Assembly: GCA_964016985.1 (NCBI GenBank)
Contig: OZ024823.1
Coordinates: forward strand, 128,546,112-128,610,111
Length of the DNA: 64,000 nt
Source of the DNA: Anodontia alba
Taxonomy: Eukaryota > Mollusca > Bivalvia > Lucinida > Lucinidae
Direction: 5' to 3'
A model generated the notes under the pieces. The model was not told where the DNA came from, searched no databases, and saw nothing but the letters and a program-made list of their open reading frames with translations. Below, in pieces: positions 1 to 10,284 of the stretch. Each line of letters starts with the position of its first letter. Within the stretch, counting starts at the first letter, position 1. The position numbers were made by a program, and so were the translations under genes.

Positions 1-822
1 CCATTTATCATTTTATAGAAGACAATAAGTTTCTGTTTCGTGCGTCCAGCTTGCAAAGATTCCCAACCGAGATCCGCGTGGAGCTTAGCTATGCTGCAAA
101 GTTTTGTTGCACGTATTATTATTCTTGCCGCTTCGTTATGTACAGATTCCAACTGCTTTTTGTTATCTGTAGATGCGTTGTCCCAAACTACATTACTGTA
201 TTCAAGGAGGGGTCTGATGAAAGAAATGTACATTTTTTTCTAGAGCATTCCTGTTAATTTTAAATTTCAGTACACGTAGTAAGTTAAGCCTATGCCATGC
301 AGTGCTCGAAATGTTATTTATGTGTTCTGTCCAGCTACAATTATTTGCAAGTGTCAACCCTAAATGTTGATGATGTATTTCTGACGAGAACGCCATTCAT
401 ATAGAGGGGTGGATGAAAAGGCTGGACGCGTTTCAGAGACAGGATCATAGAAAGATTTTTGGTGGCGTTGAAGTTAACCAGCCGGTCGTCAGCCCATGTA
501 CTGATAAACCTCAGGTTATTGTTTAGGGTAACGGCCGCGTTGTTTGGATTTTCGACAACAATATACAAGCTCGTATCGTCAGCAAATAGTCTAACATGTG
601 CTTGTAGCTCATTTACTATGTCATTTATGTAAACTAAGAACAACAGCGGTCCAAGAATTGAGCCTTGGGGCACTCCAGCCGTGATAAATGTCCATTCAGA
701 AGCCAGCCCATTCAGGACAACACGCTGTCTTCTGTTGGACAATAACTTATGAACCATTTTAACAGGCTTTCAGAGCATCCCATATCCCTTAACTTATGGA
801 TTAGTCCCCTGTGCCAAACTCT
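1..822 (-). pseudogene. Non-LTR retrotransposon (LINE 1): reverse transcriptase to C-terminal region, broken, runs off the left edge
   Basis: On the minus strand, 757 to about 341 encodes the RT palm: a PQGSILGPLLFLVYINDI block and the catalytic FADD box, followed by the SLYIVVE strand. Near 341-396 the reading frame shifts, and the thumb continues in another frame (HLGLTLANNCSW). Positions 240 to 1 then carry FIRPLLEYSNVVWDN and the downstream helix region of the same protein. It is the same LINE family as the better preserved copy at 36498-38540. The element is a 5'-truncated, frameshifted relic whose 3' end lies outside the window. Its 5' end abuts a family A terminus at 823-867, which suggests insertion into a family A copy. 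The RT identity is clear; the exact LINE clade (jockey/CR1-like) is not determined. Confidence 0.85.
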
Positions 823-867
823 GTGGTGGAATTTTCAATATATTTGAATAGGCGTGTTTTCGTAATG
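823..867 (+). mobile_element. Family A foldback element, right-end fragment
   Basis: Only the right terminus is present, ending GGCGTGTTTTCGTAATG. It directly abuts the 5' end of LINE 1, so the rest of this copy may lie left of the window. Confidence 0.75.
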
Positions 868-1409
868 ATTTGTTATTTGCGTTACCATTTTTTATCAGAT
901 TGGACTGTTTAATTCCTATATTAAAGGGAAACATTAAGGTGCCAAAGAATGTGTCTTAGATACAAGATCTTGACAAATCACGCATTGTGTTGTAATATTG
1001 ATTTAAATCGGAGGAAAACTAAGGCAGGTAAAGATGTTTAAAGATTTCAAAACCATTATCAAGGAAGCCGCCATTTTGGATATGTAATAAGATAAGGTTC
1101 TAAACATTTTGAAATTATTAGATAAAATCATTTTCTGATAGAAATTAATGTGGTTTTCCAATAAATCAATAAATGCTTCGAGAAGAAGCTATCTAGACAA
1201 TTTTAGAAGTTGAATAGTGCTACAAATCTTATTTGTATAGGTTTGCATATCTAATTAACGCTTTATGGCATCAAAAACCTCATTAAATATTCAAGATGGC
1301 GACATGTCTAAAAACAGTTTTGATATAACTTACTTATTTGTCATCTGAATTTGATCAAATTTGCATCAAAGTGCACATTCTTAACCAATATTGCTAACTT
1401 TAACATCGT
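868..1409. other. AT-rich stretch with no recognised feature
   Basis: There is no convincing exon, repeat or palindrome on either strand. It is probably intergenic or old decayed repeat. Confidence 0.4.
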
Positions 1410-1686
1410 CATTACGAGAACACGCCTATTAAATTTTGACCCCCTTAGACCCCACTTTTATATAGTAAAACTGGGGTTTACAGGAATATACATTAATTTC
1501 CTTATTTCCGCTCAAAAACGTAGATTGTGGGTACTCGTTAGAACCGCCTCGGCGAGGCGGTTCTAACGAGTACCTACAATCTATGTTTTGAGCAGAAATT
1601 CGAAAAATATCAGTTTTTTATCTGAAAATTTTCATTTTTTGGAGATGAAATTTTCTATATATTCGAATAGGCGTGTTTTCGTAATG
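1410..1686 (+). mobile_element. Family A foldback element, full length
   Basis: Both inverted termini are present (starts CATTACGAGAACACGCC, ends GTTTTCGTAATG). The central palindrome is intact apart from GTACCTACAA in the right arm. Confidence 0.9.
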
Positions 1687-1734
1687 TTAATAAATATTAT
1701 CAAATCCTGGAAGTCAAAGTGGAAGTGAAAACTG

Positions 1735-4127
1735 TAGTTGCAGACCTGCACACAGGCTGCTTGGTCTAAACGGTCGCTTTCCTAAAGAACGAAGGGGTAC
1801 GGGGAATCCGGCAGCCGAACGAAGCGACTGAGCAGACCTTTTAAGGATCGCACTGTTCACCCCCTCTTAGCATGGGGAAGTGGCTAGAAAAGGTGCCCTA
1901 TCCATTGCCTGGTTCAATACTCCTAGCTGGTTAACCACGATCAGCAGGGATCCCACTTAGCGGTCGAACAAAAATAGAAAACGAAGACGATACCTTTAAC
2001 AATCAATCGGCGCATGAAATATGCGCACTCTAATAGACAGTGCTGGTTCTGACAGACCTCAGCGAAGAACAGCTGTAGTTGGTAGAGAACTTGACAGATA
2101 CGCTCGTACAAAGTCGGGATTGTAGCTGAGTGAGACTCGCCTTGAAGACGAAGGGCTTTTAAATAAATTTGGTGCTGGCTACACTTTTTTTCTGGAGTGG
2201 ACGCAAGAAAGAAGAGCGGCGTGTAGCAGGAGTAGGATTCGCGTTCAAGTCACATCTTGTTAGCAAAATCTCAGGACTTCCAAAAGGCATAATTCGTCTG
2301 ATGGTATCCTTATTCGGCCATCATCTATCAATGATGAAGCTATCAACAAACTACCACAAGTGGAATGTAATCCGCTGTTTGATGTGTTCCCAACCGCCTC
2401 TGAAACAGTGAAAACAATAAAACTCCTGTCATCTGGCAAGACTCCAGGATCAGAAGCAATACCTGCAGAAATCTACAAAGCAGGAGGCCCTCCAGGTGCA
2501 GAGAAACTGACAGAGTTATTTCACATTATGTGGAGAAAAGAAGCCATCCCTCCATAATTCGAGGATGCATCAATTATCAACATATTCAAACTGAAGGGGA
2601 ATCCTCAAGTCCGTGACAATCATGGGTGCATCTCTTTATTGTCATTTGCTGAGAAGATCCTTGCAAAAGTCCTACTGAACCTATTGATGATAAATACCTT
2701 GAACAGTCAATGCCTCTACCAGAAAGCCAATGTGGATTCAGGAAGGACAGAGGAACAATTGATATAATTTTCAGTGCAAGACTGCTTCAAAAGAAATGCC
2801 AAGCACAGAATGTGGACCTCTACATGGCCTTTGTTGACCTTATCAAAGCATTTGAAACAGTCAGTCGTGAGGGACTTTGGAAAAATATGACAAAGTTTGG
2901 CTGTCCGGCCAAGTTTTTAGCAATGGTACGGCAGTTCGAAGACGGTATGCTTGCAGGGTTCCAAAATGATGGCAAGTTTTCTGATCTTTTTCCTGTGACT
3001 AATGGAGCTAAGCATGACTCTGTACTAGTTACCATGCTGTTCAGCATGATGTTTTCTGCCATGCTCACAGATGTTTTTTTCCAGGATGGTGACAATGGTA
3101 TACCTATTAATCATTGCTTTGATGGGAAGCTTTCAAATCTAAAAAGGTTGCAAGCTAAATCCAAGGCGCAGACAGAGGTGCTAGACGAGTTTCTCTTTGC
3201 TGATGACATGGCAAAGGGTGTTCAAGCAGAAGAAAAGATGCAAAAAGGTGTGGCTCTAGTATCTGAATCATGTCAAAGCCTTTATCTCACAATCAGCATC
3301 AAAACGACTGATGTGGTATATTAGCCAGCACCTGGAAGCCTTACAATGAGCCTACCATCACTGTGACAGTGAAAGGACAAAGATGGCAAGTTCACCAACC
3401 TTCGAAAAAACATCATCAAGAATGCACATAGCTAATGAAGTCAATACCAGAGTTGCCGCCAAAGCTAGAGCAGCATTTGGCCGACGATGTGGAGGTATTT
3501 TGGGTCGAAGTGGAATCAGACTTGACGCAAAGCTAAACGTTTACAGATCAGTGGTGCTGCCAACACTATTATACGCATGTGGAACTTGGAGAGTTTACCA
3601 CCGGCATGCCAAAAAGACAAGCTATCTTAGAAAACTTCTAAAGATTAGGTGGCAAGACAGGATTTCAGACACAGAAGTACTGAAAAGAGCAGAGATGCAG
3701 AGTGTACATACTCTTCTGAAATTGGCAAAATTAAGATAGACGTGCGCCATGTTATCAGAATGCCACATGAACGTTTGCCAAAGAAAATCCTGTATGGTGA
3801 ACTAAAGTGGGCAAACGCTCCCATGGTGGTCAGAAAAGGCGATACAATAACATCCTCAAAGCCTCCCTTAAGGACCAACATACCAATAGAGTCGTGGGAA
3901 CAGATTGCACAGGATCGAGCAAAGTGGCGAGGCTTCATAAGAAGGGGTGCTGGTGAATACGAACCAAACAAAATCAGCGAAGCCGAGCACAAACATGCTC
4001 AGCGGAAAGCCAGAGCTTAGGCATCCCAACAGAGCTTTCTTCCTCAGACCTTACTTGTTCTATCTGCAACAGGCAGTTAAGAGCTAAGATTGGTCTCATC
4101 AGCCATCTTAGAACACACAAACAGTAG
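1735..4127 (+). pseudogene. Non-LTR retrotransposon (LINE 2), internally deleted, ends in a C2H2 zinc finger
   Basis: The leader at 1735-2010 is followed by an APE-type endonuclease N-terminus at about 2025-2320 (MRTLIDSAGSDRPQRR, then SETRLEDEGLLNKFGAGY and WSGRKKEERRVAGVGFA). At about 2320 the text jumps straight to the linker before the RT (KTPGSEAIPAEIYKAGG, 2438-2488), so most of the endonuclease core is deleted. The RT fills 2710-3324 (CGFRKDRGT, AFVDLIKAFETVSREG, and the catalytic LFADDMA). The thumb and C-terminus lie at 3383-3739 and 3649-4020 in different frames. A C2H2 finger (C-x2-C-x12-H-x3-H) is encoded at 4056-4124, just before the stop at 4125-4127. Several frameshifts and stops make the copy inactive. 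Family A copies flank it closely on both sides. Confidence 0.9.
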
Positions 4128-4146
4128 CACTTCACGCATTAGATTA

Positions 4147-4424
4147 CATCACGAAAACACACCTATATAATTTTGACCCCCTTAAACCCCACTTTTATAT
4201 AGTAAAACTGGGGTTTACAGGGGTATACATTATTTTTCTTATTTCTGCTCAAAATATAGATTGTGGGTACTTGTTAGAACCGCCTCGCCGAGGCGGTTCT
4301 AACGAGTACCCACAATCTATGTTTTGAGCAGAAATATGAAAAATATCAGAGATTTGTATCTGTAACGTTTCAGTTTTTGGAGGTGAAATTTTCTATATAT
4401 TTGAATAGGCGTGTTTTCGTAATG
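4147..4424 (+). mobile_element. Family A foldback element, full length (reference copy)
   Basis: Family A is defined here. The terminal inverted repeat is CATYACGAAAACAYGCCTAT. The left arm holds a small hairpin (CCCC..TTTTATATAGTAAAA..GGGG). The centre is a palindrome of about 96 bp running from ATTTCTGCTCAAAACATAG through GGTACTCGTTAGAACCGCC to its reverse complement. The right arm ends TTTGAATAGGCGTGTTTTCG. It has no open frame, so it is non-autonomous. It starts 20 bp after the LINE 2 stop codon. Confidence 0.92.
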
Positions 4425-4643
4425 AAACTGGTCATTGTCATTAATGATAGACGAATATATTTCACGAAATACAGGTCACTATAAGCAAACTATATTGCCT
4501 ATTGGTTTTTATTTTGTTTTGTTTTTCAAGACGACAAACATAAAAGTCACTATCCTTTTTTTTTTCTTTTTTTACAAAATGTTTACAGGTATCAGTATTA
4601 AGCATACACTGCAGTTCCTGATTTCGATTACACAGAAAGTAAT

Positions 4644-4964
4644 CATTACGCAAACATGCCTATTCAAATATACTGAAAAATCTTACTACCAAGAAATGAA
4701 AATTTTCAGATAAAACATTCTGATATTTTTCATATTTCTGCTCAAAACATGGATTGTGGGTACTCGTTAGAACCGCCTCGGCGAGGCGGTTCTAACGAGT
4801 ACCCACAATCCATGTTTTTGAGCAGAAATAAGAAAAATAATGTATACCCCTGTAAACCCCAATTTTAAATAAGAAAAATAATGTATACCCCTGTAAACCC
4901 CAATTTTACTATATAAAAGTGGGGTTTGAGGGAGTCAGAATTATATAGGCATGTTTTCTTGATG
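4644..4964 (-). mobile_element. Family A foldback element with internal tandem duplication
   Basis: It is longer than other copies because a segment of about 40 bp (AATAATGTATACCCCTGTAA and neighbours) is duplicated in tandem at about 4830-4905. Confidence 0.9.
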
Positions 4965-5093
4965 TAAACGATTATGTATCAAACAATATAATACCGCATC
5001 CATTCATTCAAAATAAAATCATTATATTACTTGTAATACCCATTCTTCGAGAACAAAGTAATACATATAACTGTAAATAGCCAGTTTAACGTT

Positions 5094-5097
<4 letters not shown>

Positions 5098-5132
<35 letters not shown>

Positions 5133-5140
5133 ATTTTCAG

Positions 5141-5184
<44 letters not shown>
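5098..5184. repeat. Poly-T tract followed by (CA)n microsatellite
   Basis: A T homopolymer of about 30 bases is followed, after a short spacer, by about 20 CA units at about 5143-5183. Confidence 0.95.
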
Positions 5185-5186
<2 letters not shown>

Positions 5187-5264
5187 CATGCATAGTGATC
5201 TTTACCATTATGGAAGAGTATGGCTATACATGAACAGGTTTTACGGGACGCCTCGCCATATCTA

Positions 5265-5520
5265 AAGGGGACTTAATACATTTGGTCGATGTTCCGCCAT
5301 TTGGTACAAGGGAGACAAGTTTTATTACTTCCTGTTTGCTTTCCTGCACACAAAGTACTTACTGAAGAAGGATTTACACTAAAAGACTTTCTGCTTACTG
5401 TCCTGCACTTCAGTCCTCTTCTGAAAAAGGGGCCTACTCTAAAAGTAAAGAATTTGCTCCCCGTGGGAGCAAATTCTTTCCTTTTATAGTAGACCGCTTT
5501 ATCAGAAGTGAGGTAAAACC
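5265..5520. mobile_element. Family G palindromic repeat
   Basis: It contains the hairpin AAGAATTTGCTCCC / GGGAGCAAATTCTT at 5447-5480 and flanking text about LINE-free 'GGGAGACAAG / TTTACACTAAAAG' that recurs at 51838-51985, 49545-49760 and 63395-63600. It lies immediately upstream of the first identified exon of the FAM20-like gene. Confidence 0.6.
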
Positions 5521-5600
5521 ATATTGACATTATTGCCTCTATTTAATATTTACTCGTATTTCCTTTTAAAGGTCAATGTGGTTATTTCCATCTGTTTTAG

Positions 5601-5978
5601 GAGTCGAGGCGCTAGAATCAGGCTCCTGACAGCGGCATTTTACTGCATTACTGGGATTACAATACTATGTATACATTATGTTTATAATTCCCACATAAAA
5701 ATTAAGTCAGATATGTATCCAGGGATGAAGTATGGCTTCTCTAATTCGCTTCTGAGCAATGCTAACAATAAGAGGAATTATACAGAACTGTGGGCTACTG
5801 TCCGAGCACTGGCCCAAGATGACTATCTGTACCCACGGGACTATGACGTCAGTCAGGTGACAACGGCTCTACGTAAAGGGGAAGTGATTCACGCTGAAAT
5901 ATTCAAGAAACAAACAGCTTTAAAGTTTAAGATAGTTCTTGAAGGAGGGCAATCAGCGATATTTAAGGTTATGGTCAT
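5601..5978 (+). CDS. FAM20-like: FAM20-family secretory-pathway kinase, exon with signal anchor and kinase N-lobe
   Basis: This exon starts the recognisable part of a FAM20-type kinase. Family members phosphorylate secreted proteins or proteoglycan sugars in the Golgi (FAM20C on Ser-x-Glu, FAM20B on xylose). Residues are numbered from this exon. Residues about 8-28 (LLTAAFYCITGITILCIHYV) form a type II signal anchor. A stem with an NYT glycosylation sequon follows. Residues 85-125 match the family N-lobe (VTTALRKGEVIHAEIF, then LEGGQSAIFKVMV), with the nucleotide-binding lysine at K122. An acceptor (TCTGTTTTAG) precedes it, and the donor GTAAGT at 5979 splits a codon in phase 2. There is no in-frame ATG ahead of the anchor, so the start codon must lie in an upstream exon. 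The assembled length of 407 residues is close to FAM20B (about 409). Confidence 0.85.
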
Positions 5979-6029
5979 GTAAGTATAATTTTTATTTACT
6001 ATTCATCATAGTATGTTAGCCACAGCGTG

Positions 6030-6500
6030 AGAAAAAGTACCTTCTGACATATGAAGCCAACGAGGACTCGAATCAGCCTGCGCATACCCACAGTCTGATT
6101 AGTCTTCGTCGTTCGAATGAAAAAAAAAATGCATCCTTGGCTGTTTAAAATGCGCTTAGTGGAGATTCTGATCAGACTGCGCGAATGCGCGGGCTAATCA
6201 GGACCCAGTTGTTCAAAGCTAACGATGTCGTTAGTTAACGATTCGTTAAGATTTACATCCAGTGATATGCAAATATGTTGAAATTTTTTGGTGAAAAATG
6301 TGAGTAGCTTTTGCAAAAGCTACTCACATTTTTTCAGCAAAAAATATCAGAATATTGTATATTGAATCCGCTAAAACAGTTAACAAAATGACCCTTAACG
6401 AGCACGTTAAGCTAACGACGCTTTGAACAACTGGGCCCTGATTTTTAGCTGGGCGCACATGCCCGAATGAACATTTTCAGATGTTGCGGCTTATTATTTT
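6030..6500. mobile_element. Family B (GATCAG-core) repeat, split by a family C insertion
   Basis: The left part (6037-6200) begins ACCTTCTGACAT and holds GATCAGACTGCGCGAATGCG. The right part (6439-6480) resumes with AGCTGGGCGCACATG. The two parts are separated by the family C copy at 6201-6438. Confidence 0.7.
6201..6438. mobile_element. Family C foldback element nested in family B
   Basis: Family C has inverted termini GGGCCCAGTTGTTCAAAGC, and a central hairpin of GTGAGTAGCTTTTGCA against TGCAAAAGCTACTCAC. Total length is about 240 bp with no coding capacity. Confidence 0.85.
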
Positions 6501-6831
6501 CTAGTGCTTTGGGACCACTGAGTATTTTCTAGTGCTTTGGGACCACTGAATATTTTCTAGTGCTTTGGGACCACTGAATATTTTCTGGTGCTTTGGGACC
6601 ACTGAGTATTTTCTAGTGCTTTGGGACCACTGAGTATTTTCTAGTGCTTCGGGACCACTGAGTATTTTCTAGTGCTTTCGGACCACTGAGTATTTTCGAG
6701 AGCTTTGGGACCATTGAGTATTTTCTAGAGCTTTGGGATTATTAAGTAGTTTCAAGTGCCTTGGGACTACTGAGTATTTTCTAGTGTTTTGGGACCACCG
6801 GGTATTTTCTAGTGCTTTCGGACCACTAAGC
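6494..6831. repeat. 28-bp tandem minisatellite, about 12 units
   Basis: The unit is TATTTTCTAGTGCTTTGGG followed by ACCACTGAG. Units are well conserved on the left and diverge to the right. The period is not a multiple of three, and the open frame across it is not a gene. Confidence 0.95.
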
Positions 6832-7024
6832 CTATTTCTTTCGCACTGATAACAGAGTCTACAGGCTTGCACAGCGTCATACTATCCATAAGCACATGAA
6901 AAAATACATTCAAATAGCAAACAAACTGTCAAAGATTTGCCACAAACACATAACATAGCCTTCAAAAGACTCCAAGAGGACGATCAAACAAACTTAGACG
7001 AGTTGTGCATAAGTAAAACAAATA

Positions 7025-7286
7025 CAGTCGACTCTCGTTATCTCGACTTCGTTTATCTCGAATAACCGCTTATCTCGAAGTGAAAATCTGGTCCCTGTTT
7101 TAACATGAAATCTAACAATAAGTAATGAAATAATATTTTCAACATATCTATGACTTCAGGAGCCCATTACATATTCATTTCTTGATTTACTTTTTTCTCA
7201 TTTCTGCAAATGTGATATGTCGAGGTACGGATATCTCGAAGTATTTCAGAGAGTCCCTTGGACTTCGAGATAACGAGAGTCGATTG
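7025..7286. mobile_element. Family D MITE (pogo/Tigger-like ends)
   Basis: The inverted ends are CAGTCGACTCTCGTTATC and its complement, flanked by TA on both sides. This is the expected target duplication for the Tc1/mariner/pogo superfamily. Confidence 0.85.
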
Positions 7287-7500
7287 TAAAAAGGGCTGCG
7301 CCATGCGGAAACGTGTCTTTGAGCATATGCGGACAGCGAAGACCCAGGTCATCAGGGACTCCCACGTCCGCTAACATAATCATTGGATACTACAAAATGT
7401 ATGAATGGAGAGCAAAGGCCCGGATGATACTTTGTGCATGCGCAGTCCGATCTGAATGCGCATTTTGCGTATGTTTGAAGGGTTGTTTTCGCTTGACGTG
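7287..7500. mobile_element. Family L repeat (GATCAG-type)
   Basis: It reads ATGCGGAAACGTGTCTTTG, GCATATGCGGACAGCGAAG, then ATGGAGAGCAAAGGCCCGG. Sister copies are at 45235-45460, 54150-54395 and 63920-64000. Confidence 0.7.
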
Positions 7501-7554
7501 GCCTAATAGAAAAAGATCTATATGCTGTGAAAAACTTGTCTCATTTGCTCTTAA

Positions 7555-7765
7555 CCCTGCTGAATAAATGAAGAGGCCACGCCTATTTCTAATTTTCAGC
7601 CAATCAGATAACTTGATCCAGATTGTTGATATAAATTCATATACTTCATGGCAAATAGTGCAGATCCAGATCAGTTGGCTTCTTCAGAAGCCAACTGATC
7701 TGGATCTACACTGTTTGCAAAGGCAGGGTATATCCGGGTTCAGCAGGACAAGGGTTAATGCCATA
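7555..7765. mobile_element. Family Kb foldback element
   Basis: The inverted ends resemble CCCTGCTGAATAAAT and GTTCAGCAGGACAAGGG. The centre is an exact hairpin of CAGATCAGTTGGCTTCTTC against its complement at 7668-7712. Confidence 0.8.
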
Positions 7766-7769
7766 CTAT

Positions 7770-7864
7770 CCAGCGGGCACATCACGTTTAAACAACGTCG
7801 CATGTACGTCGATGCAACGCCTTGACGTTCATTCGACGTCGTATAAACGTCGTGCGCCCGCTGG
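7770..7864. mobile_element. Family H palindromic repeat
   Basis: It starts CCAGCGGGCACATCACGTT and ends CGTGCGCCCGCTGG. The interior is a run of AACGTCG-type steps that fold on themselves. Confidence 0.8.
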
Positions 7865-8089
7865 ATAATGATCTTAAGGGGACTTGATACACTTTTAGGA
7901 GAGGCAAATCTGTCTCCGGTCAGAGGACATAAAAGGGGAAGCTGAAGTTATCGAGGAAAATCTTCTGTCAGTGAACACACCCATCATGAGCCAGTAATAG
8001 AATGAGGGTGAGACATCAACATAATATGAGGCACAACGTGCAGAAATGTAACCTTAGGGCACGTGTGCTCAGCAAAGACTAAGCGCAAC

Positions 8090-8530
8090 CTGTCCGCCTG
8101 AAGAATACTTAGATCTTTGACTATCCGCAGAGTGCTAGCGATAGCTATCAGAATGCACGAATGCGCATGCTGATCTGAGTTACATCACGAAAACATGCCT
8201 ATGTAAATTTGACCCCCTTAAACCCCACTTTTATATAGTAAAACTGGGGTTTACAAGGGTATACATTATTTTTCTTATTTCTGCTAAAAAACATAGATTG
8301 TGGGTACTCGTTAGAACCGCCTTGCCAAGGCGGTTCTAACGAGTACCCACAATCTATGTTTTAAGCAGAAATATGAAAAATATCAGAGCTTTTTATCTGA
8401 AAATTTTTAGTTTTTGGAGGTGAAATTTTCTATATATTTGAATGGGCATGTTTTCGTAATGGATAGCTATCAGACTGCACGAATGCGCATGCTGATCTGA
8501 GTTCACTGAGCGCATATAATATAAAGTACA
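8090..8530. mobile_element. Family B repeat interrupted by a family A copy
   Basis: The 42-bp segment GATAGCTATCAGAATGCACG... occurs on both sides of the family A copy (8141-8182 and 8462-8503) with one mismatch. Confidence 0.7.
8183..8461 (+). mobile_element. Family A foldback element, full length, inside family B
   Basis: The central hairpin carries a paired change: GCCTTG on the left and CAAGGC on the right, instead of GCCTCG and CGAGGC. Confidence 0.92.
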
Positions 8531-8702
8531 TTTTCACACATTGCAATGATACAGATCAAATACAGAGTCCAGACACGTACATGAAGAAAACGTAACAGAT
8601 TAGCATATATTCAACAAAGAACAACAGAAGCGCAACAGAACAGCACACATTCACCAAAAGCCCAGATTTTATGGCCAGCAAAAACTGTATACAGAAATAA
8701 CT

Positions 8703-8756
8703 CAGCAGGCACACAACGTTGAAACAACGTCGATTCAACGCTGTGTGTCCGATGGG
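8703..8756. mobile_element. Family H repeat, short copy
   Basis: CAGCAGGCACACAACGTTG is joined directly to a CTGTGTGTCCGATGGG end. It is an internally deleted copy. Confidence 0.7.
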
Positions 8757-8799
8757 AGCCGTTTTTAATATGAAATATATCACAGATTACCTCATACAT

Positions 8800-9000
8800 T
8801 GTGGCGCATGTAAGAAAACGTACCTGCTGAAATGTGCACCAAACGATGACTTAATTCAGCCTGCTCGTCCGCTTACTTTGATCAGTCGTCTGTGCCCGCT
8901 GACGAAACTGCATCCTTGGCTATTTAAAATGCGCCTTGTTAAAATTCTGACCAGACAGCGCGAATGCGGAGGCTGATATTAGTCTTCTGTGCGCGCACAT
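8800..9000. mobile_element. Family B repeat
   Basis: GAAAACGTACCTGCTGAAATG, GCATCCTTGGCTATTTAAAA and CAGACAGCGCGAATGCGGAG match other family B members. Confidence 0.65.
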
Positions 9001-9010
9001 GTCTGAAGAT

Positions 9011-9290
9011 CATCACGAAAATATGCCTATATAATTTTGACCCCCTTAATCCCAACTTTTATATAGTAAAACTGGGATTTACAGGGGTATGCATTTTTTT
9101 TTTTCTATTTCTGCTAAAAACATAAATTGAGGGTACTCGTTAGAACTGCCTCGTCCAGGCGGTTCTAACGAGTACTCACAATCTATGTTTTGAGCAGAGA
9201 AATGAAAAATATTAGAATTTTTTATCTGTAAATTTCCATGTGTTTGGAGGTAAAATTTTCAATATATTTGAATAGGCATGTTTTCGTAAT
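9011..9290 (+). mobile_element. Family A foldback element, just upstream of an exon
   Basis: The hairpin arms carry unpaired mismatches (GCCTCGTCCAGGC). The right end is 55 bp before the FAM20-like exon at 9346, so the element lies next to its branch-point zone. Confidence 0.9.
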
Positions 9291-9345
9291 TATGCATTTG
9301 CTGACATTACATGTCCATATTAGCCATTTTGCTTTTTCTCTGCAG

Positions 9346-9429
9346 AGACAGACAGAATAAAACAAGTCGGATTTGTAATGATGGCTGCGAACATCCAGAA
9401 TACGAGGTGGTGGCATTTACCTTAAACAG
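9346..9429 (+). CDS. FAM20-like: FAM20-family kinase, exon with the conserved N-lobe glutamate
   Basis: This 84-nt exon encodes residues 126-154 (DRQNKTSRICNDGC, then EHPEYEVVAFTLNR). It aligns with the FAM20 stretch that ends AE-V-A-A-F-H-L-D-R. E146 takes the place of the conserved N-lobe glutamate that positions the phosphates and metal. NKT is a glycosylation sequon. The acceptor TTTTTCTCTGCAG and donor GTGAGA match the phases of the exons on each side (2 in, 2 out). It is too short to be found by open-frame length; identification rests on family similarity plus phase. The usual H-N before A-E is absent, so the protein is a diverged family member. Confidence 0.82.
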
Positions 9430-9520
9430 GTGAGATACACTTTCAAGGGAGGTAACTCTGTCTAAATTGGTTGTCTCCCTTCTGAAATGGTGTCAACTCT
9501 AAAAGGAAATGATTCTATAT
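9425..9520. mobile_element. Family G repeat, partial
   Basis: It contains GATACACTTTCAAGGGAGG and GTCAACTCTAAAAGGAA, as in the other G copies. It begins at or near the exon boundary. Confidence 0.5.
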
Positions 9521-9528
9521 AAAATGTA

Positions 9529-9787
9529 TAGTCGACTCTCGTTATCTCGACTTCGCTTATCTCGAATAACCGCTTATCTCGAAGTGAAAATCTGGTCATT
9601 GGTTTCTCCTCGTTTCCACAATATTTCTAATATATCTCTATCTTAAGGAGTCAAATTACATATTCCTTTATGAAATGTGGCTGTTCGAATTATTTTTTCC
9701 TCAATTCTGCAAATATGATATGACGAGGTATTGTTATCGCGAAGTATTTCTGAGGTTTCCTTGCTTCGAGATAACGAGAGTCGAATG
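9529..9787. mobile_element. Family D MITE
   Basis: It has TAGTCGACTCTCGTTATC ends and TA flanks. The middle is diverged from the 7025 copy. Confidence 0.85.
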
Positions 9788-9931
9788 TACCTATTTTCAG
9801 AAGAGAAAGCAAATGGTCTGTAATTAGATGAACATATTATCATTTTTTTTCGGACTCTTCGTGAAGTACGCGGTGCTGCCACCGTGAATATAGATAAATG
9901 TAAGCCGGGACACAGCATTTTCTACAAGCCC

Positions 9932-10033
9932 CCAGCAGGAAAACAACGTTAAAAGAACGTCGCAACGTTGATCCAACGTCAAGACGTTGAATCAATGTTG
10001 AATCAACGCTGTTTCAACGTTGTATGCACGCAG
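9932..10033. mobile_element. Family H palindromic repeat
   Basis: It has CCAGCAGGAAAACAACGTT and GTTGTATGCACGCAGG ends, with the centre CAACGTCAAGACGTTG. Confidence 0.8.
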
Positions 10034-10205
10034 GACCGCATGTCGGCCAAGCAATGACTCAGATCAGCCTGCACAGATCAAAGTAATTGCTTGGTGCTTT
10101 ATTGGTAGCCAAACAGCCAAGCTTTCTTTGGACAGAGACAGCTTCTGCTTAGAATGAGTGAATATGCAGGATGATCTGAGTCTTCGCTGGGCGCATATTA
10201 AGGGT

Positions 10206-10284
10206 TCTTTACAACAGCGAATTTCATTTTGATGGCATTATCTTTGGGAAGAAAATTAATGTTCTCATTGTAACGAGGGTTCAC
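10206..10284. mobile_element. Family F MITE, right-end fragment
   Basis: It ends CATTGTAACGAGGGTTCACTG and is flanked by TA, matching the right end of the copy at 22138-22592. Confidence 0.65.

Noticed and set aside
5524..5600. Extension of the first FAM20-like exon upstream to 5524
   Set aside because: The frame has no ATG and crosses a good polypyrimidine tract and AG; 5601 is a better exon boundary.
6494..6840. CRISPR-like array of regular repeats
   Set aside because: The 28-bp units are contiguous with no spacers; it is a minisatellite in an animal genome.
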